Below are positions 1 to 9,500 of a DNA stretch of 64,000 bases, one piece after another. Each line of letters begins with the position of its first letter. Position 1 is the first letter of the stretch. The stretch covers positions 1,205,501 through 1,269,500 of the forward strand of contig OW028583.1 in NCBI GenBank assembly GCA_932294295.1, in the 5' to 3' direction. A program made the translations under genes and the position numbers. The notes beneath the pieces were generated by a model. It saw nothing but the letters and a program-made list of their open reading frames with translations, did no database searches and was not told the DNA's origin. This DNA is from Alitta virens (Eukaryota > Annelida > Polychaeta > Phyllodocida > Nereididae).

Positions 1-223
1 GTCCTCCCCCCCAGGGGGATAGGACCTATCTCTGTGAGCTTATAGCCCACAGACCTATTGTCACGCTTAATAGAGCGTGACAATGATTAGCAGTGCTATT
101 CCTCTCCTAATAGCTGTGAACGGCTGAGTTTAAAGTATTAAAAAAGGTGTTCCCGCCCTTCTGACCACGTGACCGTGTCCACGGTCATGCGCGAGAGTGC
201 GCGAGATATCATTCCTCTATCAG
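1..223. repeat. DIRS right inverted terminal repeat
   Basis: Bases 45-223 are the inverse complement of 5967-6145 in the left repeat, with about one mismatch. Bases 1-44 are specific to this end but are copied inverted at 287-330. A short internal stem (GTCACGCT/AGCGTGAC) lies near 60-81. The window edge falls at the element end, so a few terminal bases may be missing. Confidence 0.88.
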
Positions 224-272
224 ACGTCCTATAATTCCAGATCTGAGGGGAGGTGGGTGGGAAAATCTGGTA

Positions 273-402
273 ATAGGTCTGTGGGCTATAAGCTCACAGA
301 GATAGGTCCTATCCCCCTGGGGGGGAGGACCTTAACTCTATGTCGCTTAAGCCCACAGACCTATTGTCACGCTTAATAGAGCGTGACAATGATTAGCAGT
401 GC
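273..402. repeat. DIRS internal complementary region (ICR)
   Basis: Two abutting blocks separated by 5 bases. Bases 273-330 are the exact inverse complement of 1-58 (outer right end). Bases 336-402 are the exact inverse complement of 6094-6160 (outer left end). In DIRS1-type elements this arrangement is thought to template joining of the two ends into a circular intermediate before recombinase-mediated integration. The blocks are seen directly; the role is from the family. Confidence 0.88.
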
Positions 403-780
403 AGATTCCCAAAGTGGAGGAGGGAGAGCCTAAGGCTGTATCCTTCCAGGATTAAAATTGTGGTAAAGGGCGAGATAAAACAGAGTGGCAGCGTATGACC
501 TGTGGGACCTGGTATCAGGGTGAAGGTCGCGGCTACTCACTCAACTGTACTCTATGACCCCTCCTTGTTGAGGATTCTCAGTTGAAGGGATCAAGAGACA
601 GTATAATATAACTGATGGAAGGTTGTAAATTGTCCTTCCTTCAGTTTAACATTGTGTAACCTGTATGATTTATAGCTGATCATAAGCAGGTTGCCACAAA
701 AAATCCAAGCTAAAAAAGCCCCAAAAGGGGATAGTAATAAAAGCTGGAGGACTTAATTAGGGACAAGTGGCCATGGAGTC

Positions 781-3087
781 TTAGAACTTGGAGATCTGTT
801 TCCTGGCCACTATTGGGTGCATGCGGTGTTGTCCATCCGGTTGCAGCCTTATATCCGCTAGGTAAAATGTGGTGAATGTAGAGTGATTGCTCCAGGTGCC
901 TGCCTGGATTATCTCCTCTACTGAGTGGGCACCTCCATGAAAAGCCCATGAAGTGCTCATTCTTCGTACTTGGTGTGCTGTAACGTGAATATCTGGACGA
1001 TGCTGATGAGTGAATCGGACACAGGCCTTTATCCAGGAGGCGATAGTCTGAGAGGACGGATGTCCTTCGCCTCTAACCTTACGGAACAGTCTGGTCTTGG
1101 GTGATGAGCCACCTGTGAAGTCCAAGTACTTCCTGACCATGCGTACTGGGCATAGGAGCCTGTCCTCTGTATCCCGGCCTGAGAAAGGTTCTAGGGCTGG
1201 GATGAAAAATGGAGTTGGGTTCATTCCAGGGATTGAGGTCTTGGCTAAGAACCCTGGGATCGTTCTCATGAACATGCCTTCCTGGGAGAAGATGAGATCT
1301 CGTGGGTCGCGTGAGAACGCCTGTATCTCGCTGCGCCTGCTAGAAGATGCTAAAGCAAGTAGAAAAACAGTTTTCCAGGTGCTCCTCATTCTGTTAGCCT
1401 GGGAGTCCCATCTAGGAGGTTCAAAGGTTTCCGATCTGAGGCACCGGAGTACCCTGGATAGGTCCCACTCTGGGACGCGAGGTCGTTCTGGTGTACGCGA
1501 CGTAGTGAACGACTTAATCAGCTTAGAGAGGTAGGGATGCAGGGACACTGGTATCCCATCGATGGAACCCAAGGTGGAGGCAATTGAAGACCTATAGTTG
1601 GCGATCGTCTTGGGGGCCAGTTTCTTTACTTCAAAAAGGTAGACCAAGAAGTCTGCTAGTTGCTGAACAGAGGCTTCGGTTGGATCAATATCTCTCTCTG
1701 TGCACCAGGTGTAAAAGGCATTCCAGTGAGACTGATATAGTCGGAGAGATGATGCCCTCTGGGAAGTTGCGGCGTATCGTGCAACTGTGCCAGAAAATCC
1801 ATCCTGTCGGATTCTATCCCTGAGAGTGGCCACACGTGAATGTTTAGTAGTCCCGGGTTTTGATGATAAATGTTCGACGTTGGCTGCTTGAGAAGCTGCC
1901 GCCACTGTGGAATTGCTAGTGGGAAGTCGTACAGTAGGTTTATGATTTCTGGGAACCATGTCTGGTTCGGCCAGAACGGTGCTATCAGGAGCAACTTCAT
2001 TGGAGACTGGCGAAGTTTCCTCAGGACTTCTGGTAGAAGTTTGGTTGGGGGAAAAGCGTATGCTATCTCTTCCTCCCACTCTATTGACATAGCATCTATT
2101 TTCCATGCCAAGGGGTCTGGGCATGGGCTGACATACTTCGGTAGCTGATTGTTGAAGCGTGTCGCAAACAGGTCTACTTCCAGATTTGGAAATAGCTGAT
2201 GGATTTTGGAGAATACTGTGTGGTGTAGGGACCACTCCGTCCCTAGCACCTGTGAGGACCTGGAGAGCAGGTCTGCAATAGAGTTGAGGTGACCTGGGAG
2301 ATAGAAGGGTAGTATTGTCACTCCGTTGGTCGAGCACCATAAAAGGATGTCCCTGGTTTCTTTGTACAGTGATACCGAATGAGTGCCCCCTTCGTTCCTG
2401 ATGTACGCAACTGCTGCCGTGTTGTCGCACAGTAGGTGTATGACTTTGCCTTGTACCAAAGGCTGAAGAGATGTCAATGCTCGGAGGACAGCTCGTAGCT
2501 CTAGTATGGAGATGTGGAGCCTCGACTCTGTGCGGGTCCACATTCCTGCCCTTTGGTGGCCTTCGAGGAAGGCACCCCAACCTTGGAGGCTCGCGTCCGT
2601 TGACATGGTTATGTCTGGCAGAGGAGTGTGTAAAGGGACTCCCTCTGCTATGCGAGTCGAGTCTTTCCACCATGTGAGTGCTTGATGAAACACTGGGTGT
2701 AGTGGGATCTCCTGGTCTATTGATTCTTTTAAGTTGGGTGCCCAAGCTTTCACATAGAGTTGTAGTGGTCTTATGTGCAGTCTGCCTAGTTTGACAAACT
2801 GGGAGGCATGGTTCAGTAGGCCCAGGAGTGATAGTAAATGGCGGACTTTTGCTGACTGAGATTTCAGTAGTAAAAGTGTAAATGCTCGGATCTTTAAGAT
2901 TTCTGTCTGTGTGGGACGGATCCAAAATTTCGTCAGGTCTATGTCCATTCCCAGGAAGATGAAACGTGTCCGAGGTATAAGGTCGGATTTCTTCTGGTTT
3001 ACTAGAAGTCCTAGTTGGGTAAACAGGTGTAGGACTTGTTGAGTATGTGTCTCGACGATTTGGGGTGAAGGTCCTCGGATCAACCAA
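781..3087 (-). CDS. DIRS tyrosine recombinase (C-terminal about 350 aa of a 768 aa frame)
   Basis: Integrates the circular DNA intermediate. The recombinase domain starts near VATLRDRIRQDGFSGTVARY with a core-binding SAM-like segment (LYQSHWNAFYTWCTERDID). The catalytic part shows Arg in ASSSRRSEIQAF, the His-x-x-Arg box in TAHQVRRMSTSW, and the Tyr nucleophile near TWSNHSTFTTFYL, so the active-site set looks complete. The first roughly 420 residues are the shifted frame of the RT-RNase H gene, low in complexity, and probably not translated as such. The real start is more likely an internal ATG (for example the one beginning MVPRNHKP) or a frameshift from the RT frame. Confidence 0.9.
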   Translation of the reverse strand: MVDPRTFTPNRRDTYSTSPTPVYPTRTSSKPEEIRPYTSDTFHLPGNGHRPDEILDPSHTDRNLKDPSIYTFTTEISVSKSPPFTITPGPTEPCLPVCQTRQTAHKTTTTLCESLGTQLKRINRPGDPTTPSVSSSTHMVERLDSHSRGSPFTHSSARHNHVNGREPPRLGCLPRRPPKGRNVDPHRVEAPHLHTRATSCPPSIDISSAFGTRQSHTPTVRQHGSSCVHQERRGHSFGITVQRNQGHPFMVLDQRSDNTTLLSPRSPQLYCRPALQVLTGARDGVVPTPHSILQNPSAISKSGSRPVCDTLQQSATEVCQPMPRPLGMENRCYVNRVGGRDSIRFSPNQTSTRSPEETSPVSNEVAPDSTVLAEPDMVPRNHKPTVRLPTSNSTVAAASQAANVEHLSSKPGTTKHSRVATLRDRIRQDGFSGTVARYAATSQRASSLRLYQSHWNAFYTWCTERDIDPTEASVQQLADFLVYLFEVKKLAPKTIANYRSSIASTLGSIDGIPVSLHPYLSKLIKSFTTSRTPERPRVPEWDLSRVLRCLRSETFEPPRWDSQANRMRSTWKTVFLLALASSSRRSEIQAFSRDPRDLIFSQEGMFMRTIPGFLAKTSIPGMNPTPFFIPALEPFSGRDTEDRLLCPVRMVRKYLDFTGGSSPKTRLFRKVRGEGHPSSQTIASWIKACVRFTHQHRPDIHVTAHQVRRMSTSWAFHGGAHSVEEIIQAGTWSNHSTFTTFYLADIRLQPDGQHRMHPIVARKQISKF

Positions 3088-3692
3088 TCGTCAAGATAGC
3101 GGTGAAGTTGGATACCTCTGGATTTTACGTGAGAAGATACTGGATCCAGCAGTTTGGTAAATACCCTCGGGGCTATATTCAGGCCAAAGCACATGGCTCT
3201 GAATTGGTAAGATTTGCCCAGGATGTGAATTCGGAGAAATTTCCGGTATTCTGCGGCTACAGGAATGTGCAGGTACGCGTCTGACAGGTCTATACTTGTT
3301 GTCCATTCCCCAGGTTGTAGTTGACTTCTGATGGAGCGGTCTGTTTCCATGTGGAAGTGTGGACATCGAATAAACTTGTTTAGAGATTTTAGGTCTATGA
3401 CCGGTCGGAAACCTCCTGACTTCTTGGGAACTGTGAAGAGATGGGAATAGAAGCCTGGAGATGAGTCTTCCACCAACTCTAGAGCTTGTTTTTGTAGGAG
3501 AGCTTCCACCTCGTTGAGTAGGATTATTCTCCGATTTTCGTCTCTTGGTAGATGTACTGGTCGAGGCGACGTGCTGAGGGGAGGATGAGACCTGAAGTTG
3601 AGCGTTAGACCTGTTGTGATTAATTTCCTGTGCCACTTGGAGGGGTCCAGAGTATCCCATTCGTGATAAAATTGATACAGTCGTCCTCCCAC
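1656..3692 (-). CDS. DIRS reverse transcriptase / RNase H / methyltransferase-like protein (678 aa)
   Basis: Copies the element RNA into DNA. The RT domain covers about residues 60-270: motif A SIDLSDAYLHIPV, motif B around FGLNIAPRVF, and catalytic YLDD in motif C. RNase H follows, with acidic residues in STDASLQGWG, SILELRAV and LLCDNTAAVAYI. The C-terminal part (VDLFATRFNNQLPKYVS, then LLIAPFWPNQTWFPEI) is the segment that follows RNase H in DIRS elements and is often described as a DAM-methyltransferase-like domain. The frame is open throughout and overlaps the recombinase frame by about 1.4 kb. Confidence 0.92.
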   Translation of the reverse strand: MGGRLYQFYHEWDTLDPSKWHRKLITTGLTLNFRSHPPLSTSPRPVHLPRDENRRIILLNEVEALLQKQALELVEDSSPGFYSHLFTVPKKSGGFRPVIDLKSLNKFIRCPHFHMETDRSIRSQLQPGEWTTSIDLSDAYLHIPVAAEYRKFLRIHILGKSYQFRAMCFGLNIAPRVFTKLLDPVSSHVKSRGIQLHRYLDDWLIRGPSPQIVETHTQQVLHLFTQLGLLVNQKKSDLIPRTRFIFLGMDIDLTKFWIRPTQTEILKIRAFTLLLLKSQSAKVRHLLSLLGLLNHASQFVKLGRLHIRPLQLYVKAWAPNLKESIDQEIPLHPVFHQALTWWKDSTRIAEGVPLHTPLPDITMSTDASLQGWGAFLEGHQRAGMWTRTESRLHISILELRAVLRALTSLQPLVQGKVIHLLCDNTAAVAYIRNEGGTHSVSLYKETRDILLWCSTNGVTILPFYLPGHLNSIADLLSRSSQVLGTEWSLHHTVFSKIHQLFPNLEVDLFATRFNNQLPKYVSPCPDPLAWKIDAMSIEWEEEIAYAFPPTKLLPEVLRKLRQSPMKLLLIAPFWPNQTWFPEIINLLYDFPLAIPQWRQLLKQPTSNIYHQNPGLLNIHVWPLSGIESDRMDFLAQLHDTPQLPRGHHLSDYISLTGMPFTPGAQREILIQPKPLFSN

Positions 3693-3722
3693 TGGAGTGG
3701 AAGTGGAAGGAACGACAAAATC

Positions 3723-5663
3723 CTAGCGTCTGCGAGGTGCCTGCTGGGTAGTCGCGGACCTGAAGTTAGGTTTGGCAGATTTGCCACCGTTGTTGTTCCG
3801 GTCCTTAAATGTCTGTTGCATAGCCGGTTGATGTCGGTAATTTGACTTGCGTGCCGTTGAAATGTTAGGACCGGTCGAAGTCTGGAAGCTGGGTCGCGGC
3901 TTGGTGTAATTCGTCGACCTAGTTTTGGCAGTTAGGGAGGACACCATGATGTGTTCCCTCTCTTCTCTGGTCACTCTTCGAAGGATATCAGAAGTGTCAC
4001 CGAGGAGGGAAGGTCTTCCCTGACATAGTGGTGATCTCAGCGAGGCCCAGGTTTGGGCTCGACGGGGGATCTTCATTACGTCTGCCGATTTCACAAAACT
4101 TTCTCTCCTGAGCATTAAAGTTGACATAAATGCTCCAGTTGTAAAGTCTGTTGTAAAGGACAGAGCCTTCTGGGTTTGTCTCCAGAGCGCCTCTACTACA
4201 TCTGGATCCTGTGCTGGCAGCTTGTAGACTTCCTTGATGGTGTTCAGAAGCCAATCCAAGGTAGAAATTGTCCTCACTGCTCTCCTGAGGACTACTTCAG
4301 TTTCAGCCAGTTTGGATATCGGGATCGAGGGTTCGCTACCTGGCCTGAGGTAGGAGATCTCTTCTGCAGATGGTCTGGCAGACTGCGCTGATAGAGGGAA
4401 AGAGTTCCCTCCATGGTACTTCAGGCTGAAGCCTCTCACCATCCTGGAGATGGGATGGCTTGTGGATGCCTCGCCTGGCAGATTTTCGGGTGTACAGTTT
4501 TGCACATCCGGTGTGGCGGAGTAGTGTTGAAATGCTTTGGTCAGCGAATCTGTCACTCCTCTGGAAGGAGGGAAGGACATCAGTGGCTTGTCTGGTGCTT
4601 CTGATGCAGCCAGCAAGCCTTGCGAAGGACCACTTGGCTGTTGTTGAGGTGGAGGTGGTTCCACTCCTGCCATGATCATGCCCAGGTGAACCAATGTAGA
4701 CCACCTGGTGGCTTCATTCGGATCAATGTCTATGTCTCCGTCCATAGATCTGTCCGGGGAGAGGGCAGATGTATCTGACATCGGGCCCAAACGTTCGAAG
4801 ACAGACGACCGTTGACTAGTTGGGGAGGCTGTCCTGCGGACTGGCGATCTGGGTCGATGATATCGGATAGGTTGTTGCCTCTCATCCAACATCACTCTTC
4901 TCTCCGAACTACCATGACGGTGTCGCGGAGATGGAGTAAGTCGACGTCTCGACGAAACTGGTCTCAAAGGAGATCTAGATTTAGACCTTTGTGACCTCTC
5001 CAGTTGTCTAATCCTCCTAGTTAATTCTCTTAATCTAGGTCTGGAGCTTTTGGGTGAATCTAGCAGTTCCAGATCACTTTCAGACAATGGAACTGCATGT
5101 ATCTGGAGACCAGGAGACTTGTCTGAAGGTCCCTGCCTCTCCGGTGAACAACCAGTTGAGATGGTAGGTAAGGTAACCATCAATGGCCGACAACACGTAG
5201 GTGTTTTAGTCCTTTCCTCCGTTGGTAGTAGTTGGGAAATAGCCGAAAACGTACTTGTGGCCGGTGTAACCGACGGCACAAGTAGTTTAGATGGCGACGT
5301 TGATCGTCGACGAGATGGTATCGGTCGTTGGCGAAGAGATTTCTCCGCTGTTGACGACGTGGTAACGCTTGCTAGCCGCTGGGCAGTAGCCAAAAACGTA
5401 CTTGTGGCCGGTGTAACCGACGGCACAGGTAGTTTAAACGGCGACGTTGATCGTCGACGAGATGGTATCGGTCGTTGGCGAAGAGATTTCTCCGCCGTTG
5501 ACGACGTGGTAACGTTTGTCAATGGCTGACTAAACGTTTGGAGTGGCGACGTTGAAGGACGACGAGCTGAGATCGGTCGTTGTCGAAGCGATTTGCCCGC
5601 CTTCCACGTCGCGGCAATCTTAGTTTGTTTATCAGGCATGATAAAGGCAAAGTAAGAGTCCAA
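3723..5663 (-). CDS. DIRS gag-like ORF1 protein (646 aa)
   Basis: First frame of the element, from an ATG at 5663 to a stop at 3723. The N-terminal half is Ser/Arg/Pro-rich and basic, with a 49-residue near-perfect tandem duplication (147 bp period, near 5245-5539, unit starting TSSTAEKSLRQRPIPSRR). The middle is helical and less biased, and the C-terminus is again basic (ends APRRR). No zinc knuckle is visible, which is usual for DIRS ORF1. The role as capsid or RNA-binding protein is inferred from position. The frame is intact and ends 30 bp before the RT frame start. Confidence 0.82.
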   Translation of the reverse strand: MDSYFAFIMPDKQTKIAATWKAGKSLRQRPISARRPSTSPLQTFSQPLTNVTTSSTAEKSLRQRPIPSRRRSTSPFKLPVPSVTPATSTFLATAQRLASVTTSSTAEKSLRQRPIPSRRRSTSPSKLLVPSVTPATSTFSAISQLLPTEERTKTPTCCRPLMVTLPTISTGCSPERQGPSDKSPGLQIHAVPLSESDLELLDSPKSSRPRLRELTRRIRQLERSQRSKSRSPLRPVSSRRRLTPSPRHRHGSSERRVMLDERQQPIRYHRPRSPVRRTASPTSQRSSVFERLGPMSDTSALSPDRSMDGDIDIDPNEATRWSTLVHLGMIMAGVEPPPPQQQPSGPSQGLLAASEAPDKPLMSFPPSRGVTDSLTKAFQHYSATPDVQNCTPENLPGEASTSHPISRMVRGFSLKYHGGNSFPLSAQSARPSAEEISYLRPGSEPSIPISKLAETEVVLRRAVRTISTLDWLLNTIKEVYKLPAQDPDVVEALWRQTQKALSFTTDFTTGAFMSTLMLRRESFVKSADVMKIPRRAQTWASLRSPLCQGRPSLLGDTSDILRRVTREEREHIMVSSLTAKTRSTNYTKPRPSFQTSTGPNISTARKSNYRHQPAMQQTFKDRNNNGGKSAKPNFRSATTQQAPRRR

Positions 5664-5966
5664 GTAGCAATCAAGAGATTGAAATGCGTAGCTGATCTGT
5701 CACTGAAGCAACGAAATGAGCGAGTGACAGGGCTAGGCGCGATCGTAGTATATGTAGTAGATCGCTTTTAAATCTCTGGAAATCCAGGCTAAAAATAGTA
5801 TACTTACCCGTCTAGAAGAAAGGGAGTCGTTGCTGAAATAAACAAACTTCCATGTCGTTGAAATAAGCCTGTGGAAATCCAGAGAATGCCGTGAATAATC
5901 CCATATTCGTCGTTACTCAACCGTAAACAAACAGAGCCGTCCAAACGCGTGCGTCCGCTTGGACGG

Positions 5967-6160
5967 CTGAGAGAGGAATGATATCTCGCGCACTCTCGCG
6001 CATGACCGTGGACACGGTCACGTGGTCAGAAGGGCGGGAACACCTTTTTTAATACTTTAAACTCAGCCGTTCACAGCTATTAGGAGAGGAATAGCACTGC
6101 TAATCATTGTCACGCTCTATTAAGCGTGACAATAGGTCTGTGGGCTTAAGCGACATAGAG
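5967..6160. repeat. DIRS left inverted terminal repeat
   Basis: The 5' end of the element in its coding orientation. It matches 45-223 and 336-402 in inverse orientation. It should hold the element promoter; I see CACGTG and GC-rich segments in it but no clear TATA box. Confidence 0.88.
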
Positions 6161-6559
6161 ATGCTGTGCAGCTGCCGACATTATTCGAATCACCACATTT
6201 CTTCGGCCCACATTCAACTTTAAAACTGCATCTTCACTTAGCTTTGTAACTAGTTGTCGATAGAAGTGGAAAGGCTTTCTCAGAGAGCAAATAATGTAGC
6301 GCATAAAAGCAGGGAATTTGCAAGCAGAAAAGCTGACATTAATAATATGATAAAGCCTTGAAAAAGCTAATCAAAATAGCCTAGAACCTCTATATCGAAA
6401 CCAACTTTATTTAAATTCCTGAAACTTCAGGAAAAATGGGCCGCAATAGCAAAGTTTCAGAGAATTGGCTTTAAATGGAGGTTCTAGACTTCTAGCACAT
6501 CATAGCGATAAATATTGGGAAAAAAGATAAACAAAATAAAAGATATCCAATATACACAC
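6161..6559. other. CAMSAP intron between DIRS and exon 15, with a small inverted-repeat element
   Basis: Noncoding. Bases 6381-6487 start CTAGAACCTC and end GAGGTTCTAG, forming a foldback of about 107 bp that is probably a miniature DNA transposon. Nothing else is recognised. Confidence 0.5.
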
Positions 6560-9500
6560 CTCTCCTCTGCCTACGCTTTTCCCAGCTCTTCTGTTTGGCG
6601 ACGATCCTTGAGAGGCAGCTGTATGATTGGTATCCACAAAAAATGCCTCAAATTGCTTTCCCTTAGAATTCTGTGACGGTTCCCCTTCATTACTCTTGGG
6701 GGCGCCACCTTGCAAGTGTTCACCTGGTAACGGGACATTCTCAACAGAGGGCGTCTGGTAGTCTTCTTCAGGGGTAGTGTCGCTACTAGAACTGTCGTTC
6801 CTGTTTGCGCTAAAGTTCAAACTGGTCGGTTTTGCAGGTTTAGAGTTTCTGTTTTCACCGCTCTCGTACTCTTTCGTCATTTGGTCAGCTGATTTCTCTT
6901 TGGAAGGTTTTAATTTGGCCAGCATCAGTGGCTCCATCTGGCCACCGCGAGCTGTACTTCCTGCTGACCTTGAGGAAATACTTTCAAGGTGAAGGTCATT
7001 TGCATTATGCCTGGAGTTGGGGTTAGCTCTGAAAACATTAAACACAAACTTAGAAGTAACATCTGGAATTAATCCACATTCAAGACTGGGTAAAACCTTT
7101 CCAAAATGAAAAAAAACAGTTTCTTAAGTCTAGAGACCGCTATACTACATACACCACATTTTCTGAAATCGATAACTGAAGTTCTACATTGTTGAAGAGC
7201 TAATTTTTGCCCTTCCAAATCAAGTGACGCACATACCTGTATGTATTTTTTCCTGTATTCGAATCGTCACGAAAGTCAACGGATACGTCTGTATCCAGGC
7301 TCATTTCTGGATCGATACTAACGTTACTTAATAAACCACCGCTGGTATTAGCCGACGTGACGTTCGTTAGACCTGACGATTGCAATTGGGGATTGGCGGA
7401 AGACGGTCGCACTCTTCCTCTGAAAATTGACAACACAACTATTATTACCTACGTGTCTCCTTGTGACCAAAAAACCATGAAGAACAATGACGTAACTACA
7501 ATAATATCGTATAAAAACTAAATTCTAATACAGCGAACAGATTTTCATGATCCAATATCATATCAAAGAGTCATTCCCTGGATACAGCTTAAACAACCAT
7601 ATCTTTTAATTCAAGCTGATTTCTTTGCCAAATCCATCGATATCTGCCACAGGGGACTTGTTTTGATATAAATTTTTACTTTGTCATTCCACTGTATTTG
7701 TTAACGAACCATCTAAGGATTATTAAGAGATCTCACTAATCGGGTCAAGTTTGAACGAGATCAACTAAACATTAGGCTCCAAATATCACAATTATAAACC
7801 ATAGTACTAATGAGACCAACTCACTACTAACATCTCAGGGCTGTTGCATTTAAAAAAGGGTGAGAGGAGGGTGAGGACCTGAAGATTTTTTTTTAAATAT
7901 TGGGAGGGGGGGGGGGGGTCTGGGGAAAACATGTCGGGGGGGGGGGGGGGGGCCAGTATTTTCTTAATATCTTACTTTATAAAAAAGCGGGATTCTGTCA
8001 AAAGCAGATATCGGGGGTTAGGCGGCGGGGGGGGGGGGGGGGGGGTCTAAATATTTTCAGGTCAATCTTTTTATAAATGAAACAGCCCTCAATAGAGAAG
8101 TTTGTTCAAATGACCTCCAAGTTTTGATACACACCTTGCAGGACTTTCACTCTGCCGAGGACCATCGCCATGGGGCTCATCTCCGTGAGGACCGTCGCCA
8201 TGGGGACCGTCTCCATGGGGTCTGCCGTTAGCAACACCCTCATCCTCCCACGCTCGTACCGATTGTCTCGTGGCTTCTGGGTCGACTAAAGAGGCAAGAG
8301 AGCGAGAGCGTCGAAATATATCATCTACACGTTCCAATCATGCCATTTTACCATTCGTCACCATGGTAACCGATTGGCATTACACAGTAATTCAACATCC
8401 ATACATTCATTCCATCAATATTTTTTTACCATCAAAATGCATTCACAAACACACAACACATCAACAAGAAACATTCCATGCGCATTCCGGAACACAATCA
8501 CCGCGACGAAGCACAAGCGACAAGCAAAAGGAAGCACAAGGACATGACAGGATAGACAAAGGAAGGAAAGGGAGAGAAAAAAATACAAATACAATATTAG
8601 ATGTCTAACTAAGGACATGCGATGTATGTAGTAGGAGACTCGAGAAAACACACTTGTGACTAGATTTGGTGATATCGAGTCACAATTATCATTCTCGAAC
8701 CTCTGGCAGATAGGACTAGTAAGGTGACACTCATTTCATCTTTAGCTTCTCGGATCTGCTGATATAATGCGAAATGTGCTGACCGAAAATAAAACGAAAG
8801 GTCACAGTTATTTTACGTTAAATGTTATATTTCATTCTTGAAGTTTCGACTGACCGACCCATTAAAAATTGCCCTGAGTGCATCCGAGAAGCGAGAAGAT
8901 CAAAATTTAATAAGTGTGGCCCAAGTTCTTTAAATTTTGCAGATCGGACCTCCAGCATCCTCAGTTAACACAGATAACACGTCAAGTTGGCCAAACGTTG
9001 GTCCAACATCGGCGACATCAAATGCGACGTATACAATGCTGCACCAGCGCAGGGCCGACAAGACATGGATCTAGACGATTATGGTATCTAGTAATGCTTG
9101 GCATAAATGTTGCTCTTAATTAATGCACTTAGATTAACTACATCGTTTAATTAAGCAACCGCTATTCCCCATGTATATTGTGTACTAGTTAAGACCTACA
9201 TGCTCTCAGGGATGTTCCATTACAAAAAGAGGGGGGCGGACCTGAAATTTTTTAGTTTTCCCCAGAATCCCCCTTTCAATATCTGAAAGATCTTCAGTCC
9301 AGCCCCTCCTCTCGTTTAAATGGAACAGCTCTCAGTTATATGTACACCAAACTACAGATTATTCAGTTGTACAATAGGGCATGCAACAGAAAATAGTAGG
9401 ACATTCCGTAATTGACCAAGGAAAAAGTGCAGTATAGCGGGCCGTCACAAACTAATGACAGCAGTTTTTTTATGTTCATTGTAAAAGTGCAGCTTATTTT

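Larger units (their letters stand above)
1..6160 (-). mobile_element. Complete DIRS-type tyrosine-recombinase retrotransposon
   Basis: On the minus strand it carries gag, RT-RNase H and tyrosine recombinase frames in the DIRS order. The left end is 6160; the right end is at or within about 5 bp of base 1. A 179 bp block at 5967-6145 recurs inverted at 45-223 with about one mismatch. The outermost 67 bp of the left end (6094-6160) recurs inverted at 336-402, and the outermost 58 bp of the right end (1-58) recurs inverted at 273-330, both without mismatch. Those two copies sit side by side, which is the internal complementary region that DIRS elements use to circularise. All three frames are open, so the copy may be autonomous. 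DIRS elements integrate without target duplication, and none is seen at the left end. It lies in a CAMSAP intron, in the same orientation as that gene. Confidence 0.93.

Noticed and set aside
1..330. Initial reading of bases 1-330 as a separate MITE with 58 bp ends next to a DIRS element
   Set aside because: Bases 45-223 match the DIRS left repeat and 273-402 match both outer ends, which is the right ITR plus ICR of one complete DIRS element.
1097..1534. Plus-strand frames across the DIRS element (1097-1534, 1870-2148, 5050-5529 and others)
   Set aside because: All are antisense shadows of the recombinase, RT and gag frames.
8270..8608. 112-codon plus-strand frame overlapping CAMSAP exon 13
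   Set aside because: Low complexity, no family features, and the minus strand has a phase-consistent CAMSAP exon there.
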